A stretch of DNA of 64,000 nucleotides from Bryobacterales bacterium (GTDB lineage: Bacteria; Acidobacteriota; Terriglobia; Bryobacterales; Bryobacteraceae): positions 372,001 through 436,000 of the forward strand of contig JADJOP010000037.1 in NCBI GenBank assembly GCA_016713735.1, in the 5' to 3' direction. The notes below the pieces were generated by a model, which ran no database searches, had not been told where the DNA came from, and saw only the letters and a program-made list of their open reading frames with translations. Below, in pieces: positions 8,722 to 17,976 of the stretch. Both the position numbers and the translations under genes were made by a program. How positions within the stretch are numbered: position 1 is the first letter of the stretch; every line of letters begins with the position of its first letter.

Positions 8722-9101
8722 GTATTTTGGGCGTATGTTCCCGGCCCTGATCGCCCGATTAGCGGCCGCGTTTCGGAGCAGCCTCCGGCGAGCGAGAACG
8801 GGGGCATCCGCCGCCCTCTTGACTTTCTGCTGCTTGAGATAGCTTGTACGGTTTGGGGATAAGGGATTGGGGCGCCCCCTCCGTTGAGACAAACCGCACT
8901 GTCACACTCGCCGTACTCGCACTGACAGACGCGCTCGAAACCTTCAGCGCATTCACGCTTGAGTACTTTCTTGCTCTTCTTTCCAGATCTGTGCACGACC
9001 AATTTTAGGAGGTAGGCGTTACCATTCGAGTCTCCAAAGCGCTGCAACCGGTTGGGTTCGTTTGGCGAGCAGGTTATCGGTGCGACACAGCTGACGGACA
9101 T
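8718..9101 (-). CDS. Hypothetical small cysteine-rich protein
   Basis: The frame is open from 9155. ATG 9101 gives MSVSCVAPITCSPNEPNRLQ and a Cys-dense segment (CAEGFERVCQCEYGECDSAVC) with eight Cys in the first ~85 residues. The C-terminal third (SSSRKSRGRRMPPFSLAGG) looks non-coding-like and runs into the 21-bp inverted repeat. No good ribosome binding site is visible, and I recognise no family. The composition differs from its GC3-rich neighbours. It may be a genuine short protein with a C-terminal extension, or a chance frame. Confidence 0.3.
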   Translation of the reverse strand: MSVSCVAPITCSPNEPNRLQRFGDSNGNAYLLKLVVHRSGKKSKKVLKRECAEGFERVCQCEYGECDSAVCLNGGGAPIPYPQTVQAISSSRKSRGRRMPPFSLAGGCSETRPLIGRSGPGTYAQNT

Positions 9102-9271
9102 CGTCTTCTGAGGAGTTTCCTTGTAGTGCGCGCATGCCCGTGGATTGAAACCCACGCGTGGGACGCGCTTTAGGTACCTGCTGGTGTGACTCGCCTAAGA
9201 CAAGCGGATCTTTGTCTGTCTGAGGAACAAGCCCTCGTATGTGTCCCGCGAAAACTATTGAGACATTCGCG

Positions 9272-10402
9272 CTAATTGTGGTAGCTGAGGCTCTCCTCCA
9301 ACCGGGGGTCGGCTAGTGGAACTGGCCCGGCCTGACGGTAAGCGCGCTGAAAGAGGAACAGGAAGATTGTCGTGGAGGCGAGGATGGCGCCAATGTCCCA
9401 GGGAGCCAGGCTGGGATTGGCGACTCCCGTCGCAGGTTTGATCATCAGATAAAGATCCAACCAACGGCCTATGACCACCACTGTGGCCACCCGGGCCAGC
9501 AGATGAGGCGTCCGTTTCACCCGTTTGGGCATCAGGGCCAGGAACGGAAAAATCCAGTTGAGGATGACGTTCAGCAGGAACAATGGCCCCCAATACCGCT
9601 GTGTCCGTTGGATGTAGTAGACACTCTCTTCCGTAATGTTCGCGTACCAAATCAGCATGTACTGGCTGAACCAGATGTACATCCAAAACGTTGTGAAACC
9701 GAACAGCAACTTGCCCAGATCGTGAAAGTGCTCCGCGCTAATGAATTCGCGCAAAGGCCCCGTGCGGCGCAGCCAGACGAGGAGCAGGATGAGCGCCGCC
9801 AGGCCGGATGAGAACATCCCGGCGAAGTTGTAGATGGCAAAAATCGTGCTGTACCAATGGGGCTCTAGCGACATTACCCAATCGAAGCTGGCCAGGGAAA
9901 AGGTGATGGCGAAAATGACGAGGAAGCCCACCGACAGCCGTGTGACCCGGCAGGTGAGGCCGGGGTCGCGAGTGGCGTCCTGGAGGCGGGAGCAGCGCAC
10001 GATAAGGCGTGCGAATAACCACCAGAGCAACAGGAAGATCGTGGCGCGGACGAGGAAGAAAGGAAGATCGAGCCATACCCGCTTGAAGCCAGCGAAGTGG
10101 CCATGCTCGTGAACCCAGGGATACAGCAGTGGTGCGAAGGCCAGTACCGCCGCAATCATGGCGGCGCCGGCGGGAAGAGTCGAGGCCATGGCTTCGGGCA
10201 CCCGCCGGAACGCCACCGACCAACTTGCACCGCTTGCATACTGGACGGAAACGAAGAAGACTCCGAATAGCGCCATGCAGGTCAGCCAATAGCCCGCCGT
10301 GAGTACGCTACCCAGGGCGGCTCGCGGTGAGAGAACCATGCCAAGAGCCACCAGCGCACCACCCAAGGCGGCGAGTCCCATTGCCCATTTTTGCGGCTTC
10401 AT
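9272..10402 (-). CDS. actF: Alternative complex III subunit ActF (NrfD-like membrane protein)
   Basis: 376 residues with about ten hydrophobic segments and no cofactor motifs, matching the ActF membrane subunit of alternative complex III (quinol:electron-acceptor oxidoreductase). Characteristic stretches are SFDWVMSLEPHWYSTIFAIYNFAGMF, LGKLLFGFTTFWMYIWFSQYMLIWYANITEE and LMPKRVKRTPHLLARVATVVVIGRWLDLYLMI. All are conserved in the ActC/ActF type of integral membrane subunit. ActF is shorter than ActC and sits beside it in the membrane. The start overlaps the actE stop in ATGA. It is the last gene of the operon; no actG-like gene follows before the hairpin at 8665-8721. Confidence 0.92.
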   Translation of the reverse strand: MKPQKWAMGLAALGGALVALGMVLSPRAALGSVLTAGYWLTCMALFGVFFVSVQYASGASWSVAFRRVPEAMASTLPAGAAMIAAVLAFAPLLYPWVHEHGHFAGFKRVWLDLPFFLVRATIFLLLWWLFARLIVRCSRLQDATRDPGLTCRVTRLSVGFLVIFAITFSLASFDWVMSLEPHWYSTIFAIYNFAGMFSSGLAALILLLVWLRRTGPLREFISAEHFHDLGKLLFGFTTFWMYIWFSQYMLIWYANITEESVYYIQRTQRYWGPLFLLNVILNWIFPFLALMPKRVKRTPHLLARVATVVVIGRWLDLYLMIKPATGVANPSLAPWDIGAILASTTIFLFLFQRAYRQAGPVPLADPRLEESLSYHN

Positions 10403-11013
10403 GGCTTGACCTCACTCGTCGCGCCGGCCGCCGCGGGGGCAGGCGGGGGCGCTTGTAGTCGACGTTGCAGCGTGCGCACGTAGAGCGCCGCCTTCCACCT
10501 ATCCACGGGGTCGATCTGTGCCGCATAGCCCGGCATGTTTTTCTGGCCGAAGGCGATAAGGTGGAAGATTTGGCCATCCTTCATCGCGAGAGCTTTTTCG
10601 CTGTTCAGAGGCGGCGGCGCTGGAAAGCCGCGCATGGCCACGGCCCCGTCACCACGTCCAGAGGCGCCGTGGCAGGGGGAGCAGTAGATCCGGAACATCT
10701 CTCCGCCGCGGGCGGCAGCCTCCAGATCCTCGGTGGAGATGGGGTTCGCCAGGGCCGCCCCGGCCCTCAGCGCCTCGGCCTCGCCCGGCCCAAAGCCGAT
10801 ATCCCGGCGGCCTCTTGCGAGTGTGCCGGCCGGGGGGAGTTGCAGCGTTCTCCCACCTGGCAGGTCAGGGTGGCTTGAGTAGGCTTTGAAGGCGCTGGTG
10901 CGCACCATTTCCGGTATGAACTCGAAGTTCGGTCCTGTGGCGGCGGGACGGACGAGCAGGTTCGCCGCAATCGAGGCGAGAAATGCGGCAAGCAGGAACC
11001 CATTGAGCCTCAT
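10399..11013 (-). CDS. actE: Alternative complex III subunit ActE (monoheme cytochrome c)
   Basis: 204 residues with an N-terminal membrane/signal segment (MRLNGFLLAAFLASIAANLLV) and one haem c attachment site, CSPCHG, in GGEMFRIYCSPCHGASGRGDG. A probable Met axial ligand lies in QKNMPGY, ~60 residues downstream. This is the ActE cytochrome of the complex, facing the periplasm, where it would receive electrons from the ActA haems and pass them to a soluble acceptor. It overlaps both neighbours in ATGA tetranucleotides (actD stop/actE start, actE stop/actF start). A Pro/Ala-rich tail (QAPPPAPAAAGATSEVKP) ends the protein. Confidence 0.9.
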   Translation of the reverse strand: MRLNGFLLAAFLASIAANLLVRPAATGPNFEFIPEMVRTSAFKAYSSHPDLPGGRTLQLPPAGTLARGRRDIGFGPGEAEALRAGAALANPISTEDLEAAARGGEMFRIYCSPCHGASGRGDGAVAMRGFPAPPPLNSEKALAMKDGQIFHLIAFGQKNMPGYAAQIDPVDRWKAALYVRTLQRRLQAPPPAPAAAGATSEVKP

Positions 11014-11540
11014 AAAGCAGTCTCCTCGGCCCGTTCGAGGACCTCGACAGCTCCGTATGTCTCCAGCAGGCGTTTGACCATCTGGGGGTCGAACGCGGCG
11101 TCGGCTTCCTCGATCACCAGGGCGAAGCGGTCGTTTGTGGTGCCTTGATCGGCGATCACGGCTTTCCTGCCGGGATACAACCGGCTGACCAGGAAGAAGG
11201 CAAAGACCGTGCTCAAACCGGCAAAGAGGACCATGACCTCGAACGTGATGGGGACAAATGCCGGGAGTGAGTCCCAGGGTTTACCGCCCACATTCACGGG
11301 CCAGTCGAAGGATGTCGTCCAGTATTCGAACCAGACCTTGAGCGCGGCGCCCGAAAGGCCAAGCGCGAAGCAGACCCAAGGCAGCCGCGACGGTGGCAGC
11401 CCCATGGCTTCGTCCAAACCGTGGACGGCGTAAGGAGCATACACGTCCAGTATCCGCAGCCCCTGTTTCCGGACAGCCCTGGTCGCCCGCATGACCTGCT
11501 GTTCGTCGGCGAAAATACCGACCATGACCCTGCGTGTCAT
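11010..11540 (-). CDS. actD: Alternative complex III subunit ActD (DUF3341)
   Basis: 176 residues; DUF3341. The pattern is an N-terminal ferredoxin-like segment (VMVGIFADEQQVMRATRAVRKQGLRILDVYAPYAVHGLDEAMGL), then two membrane helices (LPWVCFALGLSGAALKVWFEYW and FVPITFEVMVLFAGLSTVFAFFL). A C-terminal cytoplasmic stretch (FALVIEEADAAFDPQMVKRLLETYGAVEV) follows. No redox cofactor is expected; ActD packs beside ActC/ActF. The gene starts in an ATGA overlap with actC and ends in another with actE, so translation is coupled. Confidence 0.92.
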   Translation of the reverse strand: MTRRVMVGIFADEQQVMRATRAVRKQGLRILDVYAPYAVHGLDEAMGLPPSRLPWVCFALGLSGAALKVWFEYWTTSFDWPVNVGGKPWDSLPAFVPITFEVMVLFAGLSTVFAFFLVSRLYPGRKAVIADQGTTNDRFALVIEEADAAFDPQMVKRLLETYGAVEVLERAEETAL

Positions 11541-12934
11541 TCCTGGCGTCCCCCTTCGTCGTGGCGTGGTTGTCCGCCGCCGGAGGCGTGGCCATGCTGA
11601 AGTACACCTTTCACTTCGGCGATGGCGATCACCGGAAGAAGGCGGCAGAAGAGGAGGAAGAGTGTGAAGAACAGCCCGAAGCTCCCGAGCAGTGTCGCCA
11701 CTTCAATCGGGCTGGGCGTGTAACTGGCCCAACTGGAAGGCAGGTAGTCGCGGTGCAGGCTTGTGACGATGATGACGAAGCGCTCAAACCACATGCCAAT
11801 GTTGATAAAGATGGTGATCACGAACACCGCTGGGAGTGAAGAGCGCACGCGTTTGAACCAGAGAAATTGAGGAGCCAGCACATTGCAGGAGACCATGGTC
11901 CAGTAGGACCATGCCATGGGCCCCAACGCCCGGTTGAGAAAGACGAACTGTTCGTATGAATTTCCCGAATATTGGGCCGTGAAGAACTCGGTCCCATAGG
12001 CGAGGGAAACGATTCCGCTTGTGAGCAGGATGAGTTTGCACATCACGTCCACGTGCCTGTGGGTGATGTAGTGTTCCAGGTTCATCGCTTTTCTGGCGAT
12101 GATCATGAGCGTCAGCACCATGGCCATGCCGGAGAAGATGGCGCCGGCGACAAAGTAAGGTGGAAAGATGGTCGCATGCCAGCCAGGGATGACGGAGGTG
12201 GCGAAGTCCCAACTAACGATGGTGTGCACGGAAACCACGAGGGGCGTAGCCAACCCGGCGAGGAGTGTGTAGACGGTTTCGTAGCGCTGCCAAGTGCGGT
12301 AGCTGCCGTCCCATCCCAGGCTGAGCAAGGAGAAGACGGCCCGCCGCAGCCCTGGGCGGCTGCGGTCACGGATCGTGGCCAGGTCAGGAATCAGTCCGAT
12401 GTACCAAAAGGTGGCCGAGATGATGAAGTAAGTGGAGATGGCGAATGCGTCCCAAGCCAGGGGCGAACGGAAGTTCATCCAGAGCGGCCCGCGGTCGTTG
12501 GGGTAGGGGAAGACCCAGAAGCCCATCCAAGGGCGGCCCATGTGAATCAGGGGAAAAATGCCGGCGCACATGACGGCGAACAGCGTCATTGCTTCCGCCG
12601 AACGGTTGACGGAGGTCCTCCAGCGCTGGCGGAACAGGAAGAGGATCGCGGAAATGAGTGTGCCCGCGTGGCCGATACCGATCCAGAACACAAAATTGGT
12701 GATGTCGAAGGCCCATCCGACGGTGTTGTTCAGGCCCCAGGTACCAATGCCGGTGGCGACCTGGTAGCTTACGGCGGCGGCGCCCAAGGCGAGAAGCCCG
12801 AGCGCGATGGCAAACGCCACCCACCACAGCAAACCTGGCCGCCGCTCCATGGGCGCCAGAACGTCGAGGGTCACCTGGGCCAGCGATTTACCGCCCTGGA
12901 TGAGGGGTAGACGGACGGTTCCTGCTTCAGCCAT
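11537..12934 (-). CDS. actC: Alternative complex III subunit ActC (NrfD/PsrC-type quinol-binding membrane protein)
   Basis: 465 residues from ATG 12934, which forms an 8-base overlap with the actB stop; the further-upstream ATG at 12961 is less likely. About ten transmembrane helices of the NrfD/PsrC family are visible: WWVAFAIALGLLALGAAAVSYQV, FDITNFVFWIGIGHAGTLISAILFLF, FPLIHMGRPWMGFWVFPYPN, FATSVIPGWHATIFPPYFVAGAIFSG, FINIGMWFERFVIIV. In alternative complex III, ActC contributes the quinol-oxidation site next to the ActB Fe-S chain. The conserved HMGRPW, WHATIFPPYFVAGA and MWFER segments support a functional subunit. Confidence 0.94.
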   Translation of the reverse strand: MAEAGTVRLPLIQGGKSLAQVTLDVLAPMERRPGLLWWVAFAIALGLLALGAAAVSYQVATGIGTWGLNNTVGWAFDITNFVFWIGIGHAGTLISAILFLFRQRWRTSVNRSAEAMTLFAVMCAGIFPLIHMGRPWMGFWVFPYPNDRGPLWMNFRSPLAWDAFAISTYFIISATFWYIGLIPDLATIRDRSRPGLRRAVFSLLSLGWDGSYRTWQRYETVYTLLAGLATPLVVSVHTIVSWDFATSVIPGWHATIFPPYFVAGAIFSGMAMVLTLMIIARKAMNLEHYITHRHVDVMCKLILLTSGIVSLAYGTEFFTAQYSGNSYEQFVFLNRALGPMAWSYWTMVSCNVLAPQFLWFKRVRSSLPAVFVITIFINIGMWFERFVIIVTSLHRDYLPSSWASYTPSPIEVATLLGSFGLFFTLFLLFCRLLPVIAIAEVKGVLQHGHASGGGQPRHDEGGRQE

Positions 12935-15900
12935 GGTGACCCCCTTCAGTTGCCTGCCCATCGCGCCGGATGATCTTTAAGTAATAGACGGATGGGCGGA
13001 CATTGATTTCCTCGAGTACGCGGTATCCCCTGGGATGGGCGGCCCAGTGGGACACCCGGCTCTTGGAGTCGTTCAAATCCCCGAAGACGATGGCCTGGGC
13101 CGGGCAGGATTGCTGGCAGGCCGGCGCCACGTCCCCTTCGGCAAGGGGCTTTCCGAGGCGCTTGGCCTCGATCTTGGCCTCCTGGATTCGTTGCACGCAG
13201 AAGCTGCACTTCTCCATGACGCCGCGCGAGCGCACGGTGACGTCTGGATTCAGGAGGAGGTTGACGAGCCGATCCTCATGCGGATACTCGAACCAATTGA
13301 ACCGCCTCACCTTGTATGGGCAGTTGTTGGCGCAGTAACGTGTGCCGACGCAGCGGTTGTACACCTGCTGGTTCAGCCCCTCGGAGCTGTGCACGGTAGC
13401 CAGGACGGGACAGACGGTCTCGCACGGCGCGTGTTCGCAGTGCTGGCACATCATGGGTTGATGCGCGACGCGGGGATTCTCCGGCGACCCGCTGTAGTAG
13501 CGGTCGATGCGCAGCCAATACATCTCCCTGTTGCGGACGACCTCGTCGCGGCCGGAGACAGGGACATTGTTCTCGATCTGACAGGAGACGACGCAGGCTG
13601 AGCACCCCGTGCAGGCGTCCAGATCGATGGCCATGGCCCAGCGATGGCCCGTGTATAGATGGTCCCTGGGCCAGAGTTCGGGATGGGGTTCGCCTTGGTG
13701 CGACGAGGGAGCGGACAGAGCAGCCAGACTGACTTCCTGAACGATGGGGCGCGGTGGGCCGCCTGGGTCAAGATTCGGGGGAACTGCGAGTGTATGGTGC
13801 GTCTGAGTGATCGCCAGTTCCCGTCTGCGCCCAGTTCTCTCGATCTGCACGTTTCGCAGGTAGGAAAGCGCCTCCGGCGACCACTGCAAAAGACACGATG
13901 CGTTGACGCCGACCAATCCGTCCGCGCCAACGGACGGGTGGGCGTAGAGCCACTGTGGACCCACGCGCGCGAAGCGTTGCGAAATCTTGCGGCCATAGCC
14001 AAGCGCAATGGCCACGGCGCCGTCGTGTTGGCCGGGCTGGACCAGAACAGGCAATTCGATGACGTGCCCATCCGCGCTGAGCCGGACCAGGTCCCCGTCT
14101 GCGACGCTGAGCGCGGCGGCCTTGGCCGGGGACAGGCATGCATAGTTGTCCCAGGTGGCTTTGGTGACCGGATCGGGCAGCTCCAACAGCCACGGGTTGA
14201 AGGCGTACCGGCCGTCGGGAAGGGCGGTCTTGGCATACAGTACGGCGGTCAGGCCCTCGCCGTGGCCCGCGGGATCGAGGGGCTCCACTGCTTCGCCTCG
14301 GATGGTCAGGGGGGCACGGCTTTGCGGTTTCACTTCGACGGCGCCGGCCTGGAGCGCGGTTCGCCAGAACTCATCGAATGAAAGGCCGCCAGTGTGGCGA
14401 GGATGAATCGAGTTCCGCCAATGAGCACGCACCAAGTCGTGCGCGGCCGCGGGCTGGCCGTTCCAGGCGGCGAAGCTCTCGATGGCCGGACGGCTCTTGC
14501 CCACCTGCTGGAAGACTGGCTGTTGGATGCTAACCACTCCAGCCACCGGCTCTGCATCGCCCCAGGACTCCAGGGGGTCGGCGTCAGGGCAGACGAATCG
14601 CGCCATATGCGCCGTCTCATCCATCTGGGCGCTCAAGCTTACGAACAGCGGGATGCGCCGCAGCGCCTCCAGCGACTGGTTGTCGAGCGGGAGATCCGCG
14701 GCGGGATTGACGCCGTGTACCAAAAGCGCGGCCACCTGGCCGGCCGCGATCTCCTGGAGCAACCCGGACATGGCCTTGTCGCTGCCCTGCCGCTGCAGTG
14801 AAGGCCGGTCCAGGTCAAGCGCCGTTCCGTAGTTGCCGAGCAGGTGGTTGGAGTAGGCGCAGAGCTTTTGCGCCTTGAGGCCGGCCAGGCCGCAAACCAC
14901 GAGGCCTTTTCCACGGGCGTTCCAAAGGCGCTCGGCAAGCCCGTCAAGTTGATGTTCAGGAAGCCCGCTGGATTGGCCGCGTGCAGCCGGGAATGGCGCG
15001 CCGGCCCGCGCGGCCAGACGTGAGGCCAGCGCCTCCAGCGCCGGGGCGATCTGGCCGGGAGCGAGCCGGATGCGTTCATCCGCCCTGGCTCCCGTCACGG
15101 ACATGCGGGATTCAAAATGCACGTGCCAGGCATGTTGGGAGGGGGCGCCGTTTTCCAGCCGCGCCTCCCGATAGCCGCGGGCGAATTCAACCGGAGAGAT
15201 CCATGAACCGAGGAAATCGGCATCGAAGGCGGCTACCACGGGGGCTCTGTCAAACCGCATCCTGGGTAGGGCACGGATTCCGAATAAAAGTTCATGCGCA
15301 TCGAGCAGCGCGGAAACCGAGAGCGAGTCAAACATCACGTGCCGCGCGTTGTCGAAGCTCGCCGCGAATCCGCGGACGCGTTCCAGCAGCGACGGGCTGG
15401 TCATGGTTCCGGTGAGAACCCTGATCGCGCCCTTCTGCCGCCGGATGGAGTCGAGAGCGGCGGCGATCGCCTTGTCGGACTCTTCCCACGATGACGGCTT
15501 GCCTTCTATGAGTGGTTGCCGTAACCGGAGGCCGTCATAAAGGCTCAGAATGGAAGCTTGGCCGACGGCACACAACCCGCCTCGCGAAAGGGGGTGGTCC
15601 GGATTGCCCTCCAACTTCACAGGGCGTCCGTCGCGAACCTTGGCCAATACGCCGCAGGCGGCCGCACAGCCTCCACAGACTGTCGCGTATTGGTCCGAAC
15701 GGCCTGGCCAATAGCCCTCCGGCTGTGAGGGCAAGGGCGACGCGGTGCGCACTGGCGCGCGGCTGCATCCGCCTATGGCCCCGGCGGCCATCACAAAACC
15801 AGTGGCGCGGAGGAAATCCCGCCTGCCAGGCGACGCAGGATGCCGGAGCGGCGTGTCGTCGAACTCAGCCTGCCCACGCCGTTCGGAACCGGGCTGGTCA

Positions 15901-15947
15901 GCATACTCATCGAGAGTGCGCCAAAGGGATGGATGCGGATCAATCAT
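12927..15947 (-). CDS. actB: Alternative complex III subunit ActB (molybdopterin-oxidoreductase-like/Fe-S fusion)
   Basis: 1006 residues from ATG 15947, preceded by TGAGGAG that overlaps the actA stop. The N-terminus has a Tat motif (GRRDFLRATGFVMAAGAIGGC), and the final Cys could be lipidated. Residues ~90-700 form the molybdopterin-oxidoreductase-like B1 domain with one Fe-S site (CGGCAAACGVLAK ... GGLCAVGQ). In this family the domain usually lacks the Mo cofactor. The last ~250 residues (B2) are a four-cluster ferredoxin-like domain: CTGCSACVVSCQ, CQHCEHAPCETVCP, CVGTRYCANNCPYK, CSFCVQ and CQQSCP. These clusters would carry electrons from quinol towards the ActA/ActE haems. The gene is full length with no disruption. 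Confidence 0.94.
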   Translation of the reverse strand: MIDPHPSLWRTLDEYADQPGSERRGQAEFDDTPLRHPASPGRRDFLRATGFVMAAGAIGGCSRAPVRTASPLPSQPEGYWPGRSDQYATVCGGCAAACGVLAKVRDGRPVKLEGNPDHPLSRGGLCAVGQASILSLYDGLRLRQPLIEGKPSSWEESDKAIAAALDSIRRQKGAIRVLTGTMTSPSLLERVRGFAASFDNARHVMFDSLSVSALLDAHELLFGIRALPRMRFDRAPVVAAFDADFLGSWISPVEFARGYREARLENGAPSQHAWHVHFESRMSVTGARADERIRLAPGQIAPALEALASRLAARAGAPFPAARGQSSGLPEHQLDGLAERLWNARGKGLVVCGLAGLKAQKLCAYSNHLLGNYGTALDLDRPSLQRQGSDKAMSGLLQEIAAGQVAALLVHGVNPAADLPLDNQSLEALRRIPLFVSLSAQMDETAHMARFVCPDADPLESWGDAEPVAGVVSIQQPVFQQVGKSRPAIESFAAWNGQPAAAHDLVRAHWRNSIHPRHTGGLSFDEFWRTALQAGAVEVKPQSRAPLTIRGEAVEPLDPAGHGEGLTAVLYAKTALPDGRYAFNPWLLELPDPVTKATWDNYACLSPAKAAALSVADGDLVRLSADGHVIELPVLVQPGQHDGAVAIALGYGRKISQRFARVGPQWLYAHPSVGADGLVGVNASCLLQWSPEALSYLRNVQIERTGRRRELAITQTHHTLAVPPNLDPGGPPRPIVQEVSLAALSAPSSHQGEPHPELWPRDHLYTGHRWAMAIDLDACTGCSACVVSCQIENNVPVSGRDEVVRNREMYWLRIDRYYSGSPENPRVAHQPMMCQHCEHAPCETVCPVLATVHSSEGLNQQVYNRCVGTRYCANNCPYKVRRFNWFEYPHEDRLVNLLLNPDVTVRSRGVMEKCSFCVQRIQEAKIEAKRLGKPLAEGDVAPACQQSCPAQAIVFGDLNDSKSRVSHWAAHPRGYRVLEEINVRPSVYYLKIIRRDGQATEGGHHG

Positions 15948-15960
15948 CGATGGAGACTCC

Positions 15961-16614
15961 TCAGTAATGGCAGGTGGCACAGTCGATGGAGGCGTTCACC
16001 GCCCGGCCCTGGATCCCTTTCCGGTTTGCATCGCGATGGCAGTTCACACACCAGCCCATGCTGAGAGTGGAGAACTGGCGCATCCGCTCCATGGTTTCGA
16101 CGGGCCCATGGCACACCTGGCAAGCGACGCCCACCGTGACGTGCGCGCGGTGGTCGAAGTAGACAAAGTCGGGCAGGTTGTGGACCCGCGTCCACGAGAT
16201 GCCGGAAGTGATCAATTGGGCTTTGAGTTCGCCCTGGACAGTCAGCCCCATGGCCTGATACAGCCGTGACAGCTCGGCGGAGGTCACAGGTCTGGGCTTC
16301 CGGTTTTCCTTTGTGGCCAGTTCATCTTCCTGGCGGACGGCGCCGAAGGAAGCCCTGACCTGCGAATGGCAGTTGAGACAGATGTTGCCCGAGGGGATGC
16401 CCGCATGCCTGCTGCGCATGGCGCCGGAGTGGCAGTAGAGGCAATCGATTTTCAGTTCACCAGCGTGGAGGCGGTGCGAGTAGGCGATTGGCTGCGCCGG
16501 TTCGTAGCCCTGCTGGTTGCCTGGAAGCCGGGCCGAGCCCAGCCTGGAGGAAAACAGGTGGACACTAAACGCCAGGCCGATCAAAAGGATGATGCTCACA
16601 ATGCGGTGGGTCAT
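15961..16614 (-). CDS. actA: Alternative complex III subunit ActA (pentahaem cytochrome c)
   Basis: 217 residues with an N-terminal membrane anchor (IVSIILLIGLAFSVHLF) and five CXXCH haem sites: CLYCH, CLNCH, CQVCH, CVNCH and CATCH, the last two residues from the end. Many extra His (YSHRLHAGE, YFDHRAHVTVG) could serve as axial ligands. This matches ActA, the multihaem subunit that takes electrons from the ActB clusters. ATG 16614 overlaps the narK stop in ATGA, placing the start of the act genes inside the nitrate respiration operon. This overlap shows that nar and act genes share one transcript, unless internal promoters exist. Confidence 0.93.
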   Translation of the reverse strand: MTHRIVSIILLIGLAFSVHLFSSRLGSARLPGNQQGYEPAQPIAYSHRLHAGELKIDCLYCHSGAMRSRHAGIPSGNICLNCHSQVRASFGAVRQEDELATKENRKPRPVTSAELSRLYQAMGLTVQGELKAQLITSGISWTRVHNLPDFVYFDHRAHVTVGVACQVCHGPVETMERMRQFSTLSMGWCVNCHRDANRKGIQGRAVNASIDCATCHY

Positions 16615-17957
16615 GACGCAGGTTGGTCCCTCCTCCCCGTGATGGGCTGGCTATCGAGGCGGGTGAGTTCGGGGACCGGCTTGCCGTCGACGTACTTGAG
16701 AATCCAAGCCGTGGTCATCGAAGCAAGGCAGAGATAGATGAATACGATAAAGCCGATCGCATAGCCGCGGCTGCCGAGGTCGCTGACGGCAAACCCCATA
16801 GCCGGCGGGATCAGAAATCCCCCCAGCGCGCCGAGACCGCCTACCCAACCGACCGCTCCGCCAATCGCGTGAGGAACCGCTTGAGGAACCAGCTTGAAGA
16901 CCGCTGCGTTGCAGATTCCCATGCCGCAGCCGAGTAGCACGCAGCCGGGAATTGCCAGTTCATACTGGTCAGCGTTCACCATCACAAGAGCGCCGGCCAT
17001 CATGATGAGGAGCCCCAGAACGGCGGTGTTCTCTCCGCCTTCGCGCAAACGGTCCGAAAGGATGCCGCCGGCGATGCGGATCGAGGAAGTCAACAGCGAG
17101 AACAAAGCGGTCAGCAGCCCAGCGTAAATGGGGGTGAGTCCAAAAAACTGAGTCCAGTACGTAGGGAACCACGCCGTCAACGCGATAAAGCCACCGAACG
17201 TGGTGAAGTACATGAGAACCAGCGCCCAAGTTCGCCATGTGCGCGCGGAGGAACGAAGGGTATCCTTCAGATCCCCCTTTGGAAAGAGCTCCTGCCCCAA
17301 TGCTTGTGCCTGCTGGCGGGCTTCGGCGTCGCCCATGCCCGCCTGACGCAACTGGAAGTACCAGGCGTTGGACCCGGCCACCCAGTAGTAAGCAAGCCCA
17401 GCCAGCAGCAGCCCCAACCAAAAGGCATAGGACCACGTAAGGCCGAGTGACTGCAAGGCGATGGGGATCAGCATGGAGAAGATCCCCGGTGCAAGATTTC
17501 CAACGCCCGCGAACAGAGCCAGAGCCAACCCCTGGCCGGCCTTGGGGTACCAGTAAGCGACCTGCCCGGCGCCGACGGAGAATGTTGCGATGCCGCAACC
17601 GCTCAATAACGCAAGCAACAAGACCACCGGATACAAGTTCGCGCTCATCCGGGATGGGTAGAACGAGGCCAATAGCGCTAACAATCCCGCCATGCCGATA
17701 CTCGAAAGTGCCAGAAGTGTAAGAAAGGGTTTGCGCCCTCCCGATGTGTCCACCCAAGCCGAGAACGGGATTCGGAGGAGAGCACCGGAGAGGGACGGCA
17801 TGGCTATGAGAATCCCGACCTGGAATGGGCTGAGCCCCATCGCTGCCCGGAACGCCGCGGCCGTGGAGCCGAACAAGGCCACAGCGGCAAAACCCACAAA
17901 GAAGCCTGCGGTGGCTCCGATCAGTCCTTTTCGTGGCGCGCCATGTACATGCGGCAT
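16611..17957 (-). CDS. narK: Nitrate/nitrite transporter, NarK type (MFS, NNP family)
   Basis: 448 residues with twelve predicted membrane helices. NNP-family marks include the glycine-rich signatures (GAGQVAYWYPKAGQGLALALFAGVGNLAPG and GGAVGWVGGLGALGGFLIPP) and conserved Arg residues in LLRIPFSAWVD and SSIRIAGGILSDRLREGG. The latter correspond to the substrate-binding arginines of NarK. The role is nitrate uptake and/or nitrate-nitrite exchange across the inner membrane to feed the cytoplasmic NarG. It starts 19 bases after narI and ends in an ATGA overlap with actA. Whether it is a symporter or an antiporter cannot be told from the sequence. Confidence 0.92.
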   Translation of the reverse strand: MPHVHGAPRKGLIGATAGFFVGFAAVALFGSTAAAFRAAMGLSPFQVGILIAMPSLSGALLRIPFSAWVDTSGGRKPFLTLLALSSIGMAGLLALLASFYPSRMSANLYPVVLLLALLSGCGIATFSVGAGQVAYWYPKAGQGLALALFAGVGNLAPGIFSMLIPIALQSLGLTWSYAFWLGLLLAGLAYYWVAGSNAWYFQLRQAGMGDAEARQQAQALGQELFPKGDLKDTLRSSARTWRTWALVLMYFTTFGGFIALTAWFPTYWTQFFGLTPIYAGLLTALFSLLTSSIRIAGGILSDRLREGGENTAVLGLLIMMAGALVMVNADQYELAIPGCVLLGCGMGICNAAVFKLVPQAVPHAIGGAVGWVGGLGALGGFLIPPAMGFAVSDLGSRGYAIGFIVFIYLCLASMTTAWILKYVDGKPVPELTRLDSQPITGRRDQPAS

Positions 17958-17976
17958 ACGGGATCTCGACGACGCT

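Noticed and set aside
9122..9150. Single CRISPR-repeat-like sequence ending GTGGATTGAAAC
   Set aside because: The end resembles type I-C repeats, but there is only one copy, no second copy at spacer distance and no cas gene in the window.
8722..9271. An actG gene completing the ACIII operon
   Set aside because: No small membrane protein frame follows actF on the minus strand; only the Cys-rich frame is present.
11972..12910. 312-residue plus-strand frame rich in Gly and Asp
   Set aside because: Antisense to actC; composition is typical of a shadow frame.
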